A stretch of DNA of 64,000 nucleotides from positions 1-64,000 of the forward strand of contig JAMWBU010000003.1 of NCBI GenBank assembly GCA_023819255.1, read 5' to 3'. This document shows, piece by piece, positions 25,473-33,713 of this stretch; the first letter of the stretch is position 1; each line of letters starts with the position of its first letter. This stretch comes from Candidatus Omnitrophota bacterium (GTDB lineage Bacteria > Ratteibacteria > UBA8468 > B48-G9 > DTJG01). Below the pieces are notes generated by a model. The model did no database searches, was not told the DNA's origin, and worked only from the letters and a program-made list of their open reading frames with translations. A program made the position numbers and the translations under genes.

Positions 25473-26984
25473 TTGAAGAAAAAGCCAAATATCCTTTTTA
25501 TTACATCTGACCAGCAGCACTATAACACGCTTGGCTGCACAAATCCAGAAATAAAAACCCCTAATCTTGATAAGCTTGCAAGCCAGGGAATAAGATTCAC
25601 TAGCGCCTATTGCACAAATCCAACCTGCACACCTTCAAGGGCATCTTTAATAACAGGCAAATATCCAAGCCAGCATGGCGCCTGGGCTTTAGGCACAAAA
25701 CTGCCTGAAACAGAACCAACGCTTGGAAAGTACCTCTCTGAGGCAGGATACAAGACAACACTCATTGGAAAGGCGCACTTCCAGCCGTTAAAAGATACAG
25801 CCCTGTATCCTTCAATAGAATCAAATCCCTTAATGCAGAATCTTGATTTCTGGAAGAAGTTTCATGGGCCTTTTTACGGATTTCAGAGAGTGGAACTTGC
25901 AAGAAACCACACTGATGAATTTCATGTTGGACAGCACTATGCTGTGTGGATGGAGAAAAAAGGATTTAAAGAATGGAGAAACTATTTCCGCTGGCCTGCT
26001 GGCAATGTTAAACATCAGCAAAAATGGAAGTGGGCAATCCCTGAAAAATTTCACTACGATGCATGGATTGCAGAAAGGACAATAAAATTTCTAAAACAGT
26101 ATCATAGAAAAGGACAAAATTTTTTCCTGTGGGCAAGTTTTCTTGATCCACACCCTCCTTACCTTGTGCCTGAACCCTGGGATACAATGTACGATCCTGA
26201 AAATCTAACAATACCAGAGGGCAAACCAGGAGAACATGAAAAAAATCCTCCTCATTTTCAGCTCACGCAAAAGGAAAATCCGGATTTTTCGTCATGGAGA
26301 GAATCAGGTATGGGTCTTCATGGTTTTCATTCACATCTTCCATTATTGAAAACCCTTAGAAAGGATACAGCTGCCTATTATGGAATGATTAGTTTAATGG
26401 ATAAATATATCGGGCTGATCATTGACCAGCTTGACACACTGGGGCTATCAGAAGACACAATCGTTATTTTCACAACAGACCATGGGCATCTTATTGGACA
26501 GCACAATCTTGCCGCAAAGGGCGCATTTCATTACGAGGATCTTTTGAGGGTGCCTTTTATTGTAAGGTGGGCTGGCCATTTTCCTGAAAATAAAGTTTCA
26601 GATAGCCTAATTTCTTTTGTTGATTTTGCGCCCACTATTTTGTCTCTGTGCGGACTAAGCATTCCAAAAACCATGTCCGGTGTTGACCAGACCGAAGTTT
26701 TGTTCTGGAAAAAGGAAAATGTTAGAAAATGGGTCATTGTCGAGAACAGACATGAACCAACAACCATACACCTTAAAACATACATTGACAGAAGGTACAA
26801 AATTACGGTTTATTTTAGAAAAGAATACGGGGAACTGTTCGACCTTGAAAATGACCCGAATGAGAATAATAATCTCTGGAATGAGCCTGAATATAAGGAA
26901 CTGAAACAGTATTTGATCAAACAGTTGCTTTTTGCTGAAATGGAAAAGGAGCCACTATGGATGCCAAGGGTCTGGAGCGCATGA
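25473..26984 (+). CDS. Type I sulfatase (Cys type)
   Basis: A sulfatase of about 503 residues that removes sulfate esters from carbohydrates. The active-site motif TCTPSRASLITGKYPSQHG holds the cysteine to be converted to formylglycine (C52). Metal motifs are ITSDQQH at the N-terminus and FTTDHGHLIGQHN in the centre. No signal peptide is visible, so it is predicted to be cytoplasmic. The start is uncertain: TTG at 25473 gives the family opening KKKPNILFITSDQQH and follows GGAGG, while ATG at 25461 is in frame just upstream. Its stop overlaps the prepilin start (ATGA). Confidence 0.93.
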   Translation: MKKKPNILFITSDQQHYNTLGCTNPEIKTPNLDKLASQGIRFTSAYCTNPTCTPSRASLITGKYPSQHGAWALGTKLPETEPTLGKYLSEAGYKTTLIGKAHFQPLKDTALYPSIESNPLMQNLDFWKKFHGPFYGFQRVELARNHTDEFHVGQHYAVWMEKKGFKEWRNYFRWPAGNVKHQQKWKWAIPEKFHYDAWIAERTIKFLKQYHRKGQNFFLWASFLDPHPPYLVPEPWDTMYDPENLTIPEGKPGEHEKNPPHFQLTQKENPDFSSWRESGMGLHGFHSHLPLLKTLRKDTAAYYGMISLMDKYIGLIIDQLDTLGLSEDTIVIFTTDHGHLIGQHNLAAKGAFHYEDLLRVPFIVRWAGHFPENKVSDSLISFVDFAPTILSLCGLSIPKTMSGVDQTEVLFWKKENVRKWVIVENRHEPTTIHLKTYIDRRYKITVYFRKEYGELFDLENDPNENNNLWNEPEYKELKQYLIKQLLFAEMEKEPLWMPRVWSA

Positions 26985-27355
26985 AGAAAAAAGGATTCAC
27001 ACTGATTGAACTTTTGATTGTATTTATAATAGTGGGGTTACTTGCCGCAATTGCAATACCCATATACAGGGCAAACATTAAAAAGGTGGCCTCATCAGAA
27101 GGCGCTGCTTTGCTGGGTTCTATCCTGACAGCGCAAAAAACCTATTTCTCTGAACATGGAAGATATACAACAGATGAAAACCAGATTGGAATAGACCTTT
27201 CGGGCAATAAATACTTCAAGGATTTTATTGTCCAACATGCCGATGAAAACGGGTTTACTGCAAAAACAGTAGGCACCGGCTTATGCGAAGGTGTTGAGGT
27301 GATAATGGAGTATACAAACACTGCTGGAGCTACAATATCCCATAACGGACTTTAA
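26981..27355 (+). CDS. Type IV/type II secretion prepilin-like protein
   Basis: A 124-residue prepilin. The leader MKKKG is followed by the cleavage and methylation site FTLIELLIVFIIVGLLAAIA, the class III signal processed by prepilin peptidase, then a short soluble domain with FSEHGRYTTDENQIG. Its two cysteine-poor beta segments resemble minor pseudopilins. The ATG at 26981 overlaps the sulfatase stop, and an in-frame ATG 24 bases upstream is possible. No other pilus or secretion gene is present in the window. It sits between a sulfatase and a secreted glycosidase, so it may be an isolated pseudopilin linked to exported glycan enzymes. Confidence 0.85.
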   Translation: MKKKGFTLIELLIVFIIVGLLAAIAIPIYRANIKKVASSEGAALLGSILTAQKTYFSEHGRYTTDENQIGIDLSGNKYFKDFIVQHADENGFTAKTVGTGLCEGVEVIMEYTNTAGATISHNGL

Positions 27356-27362
27356 TATATAA

Positions 27363-29654
27363 ATGAAAACTTATTTTTTCTCAGCGTTGATTTTGATATT
27401 GTGGAATTCAGGATACTGCCTGCCTGCAAGAACCCTTTTTGACTTTGAAGAAAACACAAATGGCTGGGTTGTCATAGAAGAGTTTTCAAAAACAACTGCC
27501 ATAGAACATAGTAAAGAAAACGCTACTGAGGGATCTGGGTGCATGAAGATAAGCGCTCAATTTCCAGAACAAGCAGGTGTTTCTGTCAGAATTAATGAAA
27601 ACTGGACATCCTATCAATCCTTAAGCTTTGACATGGTTGTTGTTGAAACTCCGGTTGCGCAGGTTAATTTTTCTGTCTTTCTGAAAGACAGGGATTGGCT
27701 CTGGTATCAAACAAAAGAACAACCGATCAAATATGGTACGACAAAGATTCAGATAAACCTATCGGGTTCAAGTCTGGACCTTGTTCCAAAAGGACATAAA
27801 AAACCCTGGAATCAGTACAGCGGCGAGGAAATAAAAGAAATAGGAATAAAATTGATCTGCAAGGAAAAAACATCTATCAATGTTTACATTGATAATTTCA
27901 GAATTTCACCTGTGCTTTTTTCTTCGCTGAAAGTTAACAAAACAGAAGTTCCTCTTTATGAAAAATTTGAAATAACATTTCAAACCCCAATTTATTTTTC
28001 AAATCCGTTTGACCCTGATTGCGTCGCGATTGACTGCCACTTTACAAGCCCTTCAGGAAAACAAGTCATAATGCCTGCCTTTTTCTACCAGGACTTTTAT
28101 TTCGAAGGACCAGGAATAAATGGAAGGGATAATCTGAAACCACAGGGATATCCTGAATGGAAGATAAGGTTTTCACCCACTGAAACAGGCGTCTATAAAT
28201 ACAAAATTGTCGCATCCTTAAATGGCGGAGAAGAAACCATTTCAACCCAGACGATGCGCTTTAAGGCAATAGCCAGCTCAAAAAAGGGCTTTGTGCGTGC
28301 TAGTCAAAAGGACATCAGATACTTTGAGTTTGACGATGGCAGTTTTTTCTATCCAGTAGGCCATAACATCAGGTCTCTTGATGATAATAGATATTCTCAG
28401 TTGTTTGGAAGACCTCTTGCGGCGCAGAGCGGAACAATAAATTTTGAGACCTGGCTGGCTGATATGAAGGAAAATGGTGAAAATTTTTTTGAAACCTGGA
28501 TGGCTGCCTGGTGGATTGCGATTGAATGGAAAAAAGGATATGGCTCATATCAGGGAATTGGAAGATACAATTTAGAAAACGCCTGGAAACTTGACTGGAT
28601 TCTGGAAAGGGCAGAAAAAAACGGTATTTACATACAACTTGTGATAATCAATCATGGCTCTGTCAGCACCTATTGCGACCAGGAATGGCAGGATAATCCA
28701 TATAATGTTGTCAATGGCGGATTTCTTAATTCACCAGAAGAATTCTTCGTAAATCAAAAGGCAAAAGAACTCTTCAAAAAGCGGCTTCGTTATATAGTGG
28801 CAAGATGGTCATACAGCCCTTTCATTTTTTCCTGGGAACTTGTCAATGAGATGAATTTGATAGGCTCGAGCAATCAATTTTATAAGAAAGATGTGCTTGC
28901 AAAATGGTATGCTGAAATCGGAGACTATCTGGCGCAGATAGATCCGTATAATCATATGATAACCGGCCATTACACAATACTTTACGATAGCGATGTCTTC
29001 AAGCTTCCGCAGGTGGACTTGGTTTTGACCAATGCCTATTATAATGTTAACAGCGGAAATATCGTAGATTATCTCAAAACTATAGCAGACTTCAACGCAA
29101 GATTTAAAAAGCCACATTTTGTTTCTGAATATGGCGGAAACTGGAACGCAGGGCCGCAACCACTCATCGAGGCAGACCTGCACAATGGAATATGGGCTGG
29201 AGCGCATCTTGACTTTGCCGCAGTGCCTCTTTTCTGGTGGCACAATTTTATTGAGGATAAAAACCTTTATTTCCATTATAAGGCGCTTACAAATTATCTA
29301 CGGGATATTGATAGACTAATAGACACCTTTGAGTCAAAACCAGTTACTATCACTGGAGAAAATCTCGAAAATCTTAAATCCCTCTGTCTTGCCAGCAAAC
29401 AAAAAGCTATTATATGGATATACAGCCGGGATCGTCTCAAAAGACCACCTTCTGATGCAGACCTGCCTATCACAAAAAATAACAAGTGCAGTATTGAGGG
29501 TTTAAATCAAGGTGATTATGTGATAGAATTCTGGGACACATACTCGGGTAAAATCATTCAGAAAATCAGGGAAAGCAGTTATGATGGAACATTAAATTTT
29601 TCATTGCTTGAGATAAACAAAGATTTCGCAATTAAAATTTACAAAACTCAGTAA
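27363..29654 (+). CDS. Secreted GH5-like glycosidase with N-terminal beta domains
   Basis: A 763-residue protein with a signal peptide (residues 1-20, ending YCLPA). Residues about 22-185 look like a jelly-roll carbohydrate-binding domain (LFDFEENTNGWVV to NVYIDNFRIS). About 190-300 is an Ig-like DUF5060-type domain. From about 310 a TIM-barrel follows, with putative acid/base E496 in WELVNEMN and putative nucleophile E589 in FVSEYGGNW, the spacing of clan GH-A enzymes. A small C-terminal beta domain ends the protein. It begins seven bases after the prepilin gene. It is one of only two proteins in the window with a clear Sec signal peptide. The substrate is unknown. Confidence 0.85.
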   Translation: MKTYFFSALILILWNSGYCLPARTLFDFEENTNGWVVIEEFSKTTAIEHSKENATEGSGCMKISAQFPEQAGVSVRINENWTSYQSLSFDMVVVETPVAQVNFSVFLKDRDWLWYQTKEQPIKYGTTKIQINLSGSSLDLVPKGHKKPWNQYSGEEIKEIGIKLICKEKTSINVYIDNFRISPVLFSSLKVNKTEVPLYEKFEITFQTPIYFSNPFDPDCVAIDCHFTSPSGKQVIMPAFFYQDFYFEGPGINGRDNLKPQGYPEWKIRFSPTETGVYKYKIVASLNGGEETISTQTMRFKAIASSKKGFVRASQKDIRYFEFDDGSFFYPVGHNIRSLDDNRYSQLFGRPLAAQSGTINFETWLADMKENGENFFETWMAAWWIAIEWKKGYGSYQGIGRYNLENAWKLDWILERAEKNGIYIQLVIINHGSVSTYCDQEWQDNPYNVVNGGFLNSPEEFFVNQKAKELFKKRLRYIVARWSYSPFIFSWELVNEMNLIGSSNQFYKKDVLAKWYAEIGDYLAQIDPYNHMITGHYTILYDSDVFKLPQVDLVLTNAYYNVNSGNIVDYLKTIADFNARFKKPHFVSEYGGNWNAGPQPLIEADLHNGIWAGAHLDFAAVPLFWWHNFIEDKNLYFHYKALTNYLRDIDRLIDTFESKPVTITGENLENLKSLCLASKQKAIIWIYSRDRLKRPPSDADLPITKNNKCSIEGLNQGDYVIEFWDTYSGKIIQKIRESSYDGTLNFSLLEINKDFAIKIYKTQ

Positions 29655-29664
29655 TGGAGGAATT

Positions 29665-31284
29665 ATGAAGAAAATTTTCTATCTCTTCGACAGAGATGGT
29701 GCGCACATTTCAAGATGGGCAAAAGCAGAAGTTGAAAAAATTTTTGAAGCCGATAGAAGGTTTTCGCTGGAAAGCGGTGTGGAACCAGCCAGGGCTTTTT
29801 CAAAAAATTATGACGCAGTAATAATTTTTGCTGGCAGTGAAAATTTAATTCAGGATGAGCAAAAAAAGCTTGATGCATATGTAAACTCTGGTGGCGCGCT
29901 TGTTTTCATAAGCCCCTGTGCTGAAACGGAGATAGCAAGAAAGTTAACCGGAATAAAAACTATCGAAGATACTGGCATTCAGCAATTTGGCGTTTTTACA
30001 GAAAACAAAAGCCATTACATAACACAAAGGTTTCCCGCAGAATTCCAGTTAACAGATAATCTTCAGGATGCAAAAACGGCAGATGTAGAAACAATTTTTT
30101 CAACCATCGCTGGAAAAGAAAAGGTTCCTTTTGTTTTCACCAGGGCATATGGAAAAGGAAAAATTTGCTGTGTTCTTGCAGGAAAAACCAGAGATGCATG
30201 GACAGATTTTAATTTCAGAAAAATCCTGATAAGATGCGTTGCCTGGATGCTCGGGGAAAGACAGAATGAAAAAACAATCAATTGCGCTCTTGTGGGTTAT
30301 GGACCAATGTTCAATATGGGAAAGGCGCACGGCAATTCAATAAATGCGACAGCAGGATTAAAAACTATTGCTGTTTGCGACACAAATCCTGAAAGATTAG
30401 AAGCAGCAAAGCAGGAACTGCCCGGACTTTCAGGGTGTTTTACAAATCTTGAAGAGATGCTCAAGATGAAAGAACTCGACCTTATTATTGGCATTGTGCC
30501 TCATAATGTTCATTTTGAAGTTGTGATGAAGGCACTGGCATATGGAAAACATGTTGTCATTGAAAAACCCTTCTGCATAAATGTCAGTGAAGCAAACCAG
30601 ATGATAGAAACAGCGAAGAAGAAAAATCTGATGTTAAGCGTGTTCCATAACAGAAGATGGGATGGCGACTATGTTATGATAAAAAAACTTGTTGAATCAG
30701 GTTTAATCGGTGATGTTTTTCATATAGAATGCTTTATTGGTTTTTACAGACATCCAGGTTACTGGTGGCGCTCATACAAAGACATAAGTGGTGGTGTCAT
30801 GCATGACTGGGCAGCTCATTTCATTGACTGGATTTTGAATCTTGTTCCTTCAAAAATAGAAAGCATCTATGGCGATTTCCAGAAAAGAGTGTGGTTTTCT
30901 GTCACAAATGAAGACCACGGGCACGCGTTAATCAGGTTTAAAAATGGTGTGCTGGCTGACTTTATCATCTCATCAATTGCTGCGATAAACAAACCGAAAT
31001 GGAAAATCTTTGGAACCAGGGGAGCGATTGAGGTTAACTGGGAGACAACAGACAGGATTAATTTTGTAAGTTTTGTTTCAGGCATAAAGCAGGAAGGTTT
31101 TGTGAAAGCGCCGCAATCAACAGGATGGGTTGATTACTACAGAAATATCGCAGACCACCTGCTGATGAATGAAGAACTTTTAGTAAAACCCGAGCAGTCT
31201 CGAAGGATAATAGGTGTTATTGAAGCAGCAGAAAAATCGTCAGAAACCGGCAGTTTAATGGCGCCTTTTGAAGACTGTGAATGA
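29665..31284 (+). CDS. ThuA-like / Gfo-Idh-MocA fusion protein
   Basis: A 539-residue two-domain protein. Residues 1 to about 200 form a ThuA-like (class I glutamine-amidotransferase-fold) domain with YDAVIIFAGSENLI, LDAYVNSGGALVFISP and FTRAYGKGKICCVLAG. From about 206 a full Gfo/Idh/MocA oxidoreductase follows, with a Rossmann start NCALVGYGPMFNMGKAHG and the active-site motif IEKPFCI (K301). ThuA and Gfo proteins often act together in disaccharide oxidation (ThuA/ThuB of trehalose use), so the fusion joins consecutive functions. It has a good ribosome-binding site (GGAGGAATT). The sugar is unknown. Confidence 0.87.
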   Translation: MKKIFYLFDRDGAHISRWAKAEVEKIFEADRRFSLESGVEPARAFSKNYDAVIIFAGSENLIQDEQKKLDAYVNSGGALVFISPCAETEIARKLTGIKTIEDTGIQQFGVFTENKSHYITQRFPAEFQLTDNLQDAKTADVETIFSTIAGKEKVPFVFTRAYGKGKICCVLAGKTRDAWTDFNFRKILIRCVAWMLGERQNEKTINCALVGYGPMFNMGKAHGNSINATAGLKTIAVCDTNPERLEAAKQELPGLSGCFTNLEEMLKMKELDLIIGIVPHNVHFEVVMKALAYGKHVVIEKPFCINVSEANQMIETAKKKNLMLSVFHNRRWDGDYVMIKKLVESGLIGDVFHIECFIGFYRHPGYWWRSYKDISGGVMHDWAAHFIDWILNLVPSKIESIYGDFQKRVWFSVTNEDHGHALIRFKNGVLADFIISSIAAINKPKWKIFGTRGAIEVNWETTDRINFVSFVSGIKQEGFVKAPQSTGWVDYYRNIADHLLMNEELLVKPEQSRRIIGVIEAAEKSSETGSLMAPFEDCE

Positions 31285-31319
31285 AAAAATCAATGGGCTC
31301 AATTGAATGCGTGTAAAAA

Positions 31320-32618
31320 ATGAATAAAGGATATAACCTTCTTGCAGGAGCAGCAGAAATTGACATAACTCCACCTGTCGGCACTCTGCTTGCAGGTTCT
31401 TTAAAACCAAGGGTTTCCATCGGCATAGAGGAACCTCTCTACGTAAAGGCAATTGTCATTGAGTCAAACGGTAAAAGAATTGCTTATGTAATTTTCGACC
31501 TTGTTGCGCTTGACAGAATTCTGGCTGAAAAGGGAATAAAGATGGCTTCAGAAAAAACAGGAATTTTTGCTGAATCCATTGTCTGGGCAGCCAGCCATAC
31601 CCATACCGGGCCTTATACCGGTGGACTTTTTTTTGATGAAAGTAATATAAATAACAGGTGGCTTGAAACTATTTGTGAAAAGATGGCGCAGTGCATTGTT
31701 GAAGCAGACAGAAGAAAAACACCTGTAAAATTTTCAAAGATGCGCAGTTTTCATTACGGGCTTGGACACAACAGGCGGATTGAATTCAAAAATGGCAGAG
31801 CGATAAACACCTGGCTTCTTGCAAATGCTCCTGAACAAATTCAGTCTCTCGGAAGCTCAGGACCTATTGACCCTGAAATTGGAATTTTTTGTTTTGAGAA
31901 GCTTGATGGGACAATTCTTTCAGTGATGTTTCATTTTACCCTGCATACCAACACAAACTTTGGCCTGAAATTCAGCGCAGATTATCCCGGGGTTGTTGCG
32001 GCAAGATTGCGAGAACGTTTTGGCCCTGATGTAACCACTCTTTTTCTTCCTGGAGCATGTGCGGACATTAATACCACAGGACCAAGACACAGAGAGGTAG
32101 GGAACGAACTTGCCGTAAAAATCATTGAGTCAATTGAAAGAAGAAAAGTGTATGATGGAAAACTGGAGCTCGATGCAATTAAAGCTGAGATAACTGTGCC
32201 AAGGCGAAATTTTATGATTGACCAGACAGAAAGAATAAAAAATTCGGGATGGAATTTAGAAAGCCAAAAGGTCTTTTACCGGGAGATTGAAGCGCTAAAA
32301 AAAGAAGGGAAAACTGAAGATTCAACAATAATTCAGGCATGGCGAATCGCTAATATCGGCTTTGTCTCTTTTCCTGGCGAGCTTTTTGTTGAATGGGGGC
32401 TTAAAGTTAAAAAGGAAAGCCCTTTTCCTTTCACATATCCGGTTGAACTTGGTGGTGATTATCTCGGCTATCTTGTTACACAGAAAGCATACCAGCAGGG
32501 CGGATATGAAAGTTTAATCGCAAGAAGCGCAAAAACATCAGTGGAAGGAGTTATGCTTATGTTTGATAAGGCAATGGAACTATTAAACACTCTGTATAAT
32601 AAAAGGGGTTTTCAATGA
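31320..32618 (+). CDS. Ceramidase-fold protein (third copy, nucleophile lost)
   Basis: A 432-residue ceramidase-fold protein, opening LLAGAAEIDITPPVGT and with SHTHTGP (92-98) for zinc and a possible second histidine in TLHTNTN (H209). The GDxSP nucleophile motif of the other copies is replaced by GACADINTTG, so serine becomes asparagine (N251) and proline becomes threonine. It is therefore probably not a serine-dependent amidase, and may be a lyase-like, lectin-like or otherwise repurposed version. There is no signal peptide and no clear Shine-Dalgarno sequence. It overlaps the next Gfo gene by four bases (ATGA). Confidence 0.8.
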   Translation: MNKGYNLLAGAAEIDITPPVGTLLAGSLKPRVSIGIEEPLYVKAIVIESNGKRIAYVIFDLVALDRILAEKGIKMASEKTGIFAESIVWAASHTHTGPYTGGLFFDESNINNRWLETICEKMAQCIVEADRRKTPVKFSKMRSFHYGLGHNRRIEFKNGRAINTWLLANAPEQIQSLGSSGPIDPEIGIFCFEKLDGTILSVMFHFTLHTNTNFGLKFSADYPGVVAARLRERFGPDVTTLFLPGACADINTTGPRHREVGNELAVKIIESIERRKVYDGKLELDAIKAEITVPRRNFMIDQTERIKNSGWNLESQKVFYREIEALKKEGKTEDSTIIQAWRIANIGFVSFPGELFVEWGLKVKKESPFPFTYPVELGGDYLGYLVTQKAYQQGGYESLIARSAKTSVEGVMLMFDKAMELLNTLYNKRGFQ

Positions 32619-33685
32619 AAAAACTGAAAGTTGGTGTCGTGGGTCTTTCAAGAGGAAGAGGATTTGTCAGTGTGTTTTCCGCTCATCCCGAACTTGAAAT
32701 TAGCGCATTATGCGACATAGACGAAAACAAACTCGCTGATGTTGGCGATGCCTTTGGATTACCTGATAAAGCGAGATTTACTGACTTTGACGATTTTTTG
32801 AACGCAGATACAGATATTGTTATGATAGCAACACCGATTCCTTTCCATGCAGATCAATCAATCAAATCCCTTCAAGCGGGAAAGCATGTTCTCTGTGAAC
32901 AAACAGTTGCCTATACGGTTGAGGAATGCGAAAAGGTGGTTGAAGCAGTGAAAAAATCAGGAAAGAAGTTTATGATGGCAGAAAACTATTGCTATTTTCA
33001 CTATATCCGAGAATGGAAGAAGATTGTTGAAGCAGGAAAAATCGGACAGATTCTTTATGCTGAAGGCGAGTACATCCATAACATTGTTCATCTTCTTGTG
33101 GATGAGAAAAGCGGCAAGTTTTTCTGGAGGCATGAAAGGCCTCCAATCTGGTATTGCGCCCACACACTCGGACCATTACTTATGCTTATGAATGACAGAA
33201 TCATAAAGGCATGCGGATTGACAACAGGTTTCAACACATATCCTGAATACAGCCAGCATTACGGGTTTCTTGATTTTGAACTCGGCATTTTCAAAACAGA
33301 AAAGGGGTCAGTGATCAAAATTTTGCGAAGCCAGGTTCCAGCATGTCCTCATTTTGTCTGGTACTGCCTGTATGGGACAAAAGGACATCTGGAAAATCGT
33401 CGCGTTAAGGGCGAGGGTTTTATTTACATCAAAGGCCAGACACCAGAAGATGGAGAGGTTTTTACCAGTTCCATTGTAGATCCAAATGCGCCCGAAGAAG
33501 CAAAAAGAGGCGGGCATGGAACATCTGAATATTATATGATACGGGATTTCATTGAATCAATAAAAAATGGCGTTGAGCCTCCGATCAATGTATTTCGCGC
33601 GACAGAATGGACCATCCCGGGCATAATTGCCCATCAATCCGCGATGAAAGGTGGCAAATGGCTTGATGTGCCGATTCTATCCTGA
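32615..33685 (+). CDS. Gfo/Idh/MocA-family protein lacking the EKP lysine
   Basis: A 356-residue protein with a Rossmann domain (VGVVGLSRGRGFV at the N-terminus) and a Gfo/Idh/MocA C-terminal domain. The usual EKP motif, whose lysine sits at the active site, reads CEQTVAY here (E95, Q96, T97). The rest of the fold, including ENYCYFHYIREWKKIV, is well preserved, so this is a diverged but probably folded enzyme. It is coupled by ATGA to the ceramidase-like copy that has itself lost its nucleophile. It may be a dehydratase or epimerase variant, or non-catalytic. Confidence 0.83.
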   Translation: MKKLKVGVVGLSRGRGFVSVFSAHPELEISALCDIDENKLADVGDAFGLPDKARFTDFDDFLNADTDIVMIATPIPFHADQSIKSLQAGKHVLCEQTVAYTVEECEKVVEAVKKSGKKFMMAENYCYFHYIREWKKIVEAGKIGQILYAEGEYIHNIVHLLVDEKSGKFFWRHERPPIWYCAHTLGPLLMLMNDRIIKACGLTTGFNTYPEYSQHYGFLDFELGIFKTEKGSVIKILRSQVPACPHFVWYCLYGTKGHLENRRVKGEGFIYIKGQTPEDGEVFTSSIVDPNAPEEAKRGGHGTSEYYMIRDFIESIKNGVEPPINVFRATEWTIPGIIAHQSAMKGGKWLDVPILS

Positions 33686-33713
33686 TTTCTAAGACACAAA
33701 AAAAGGAGAAAAG

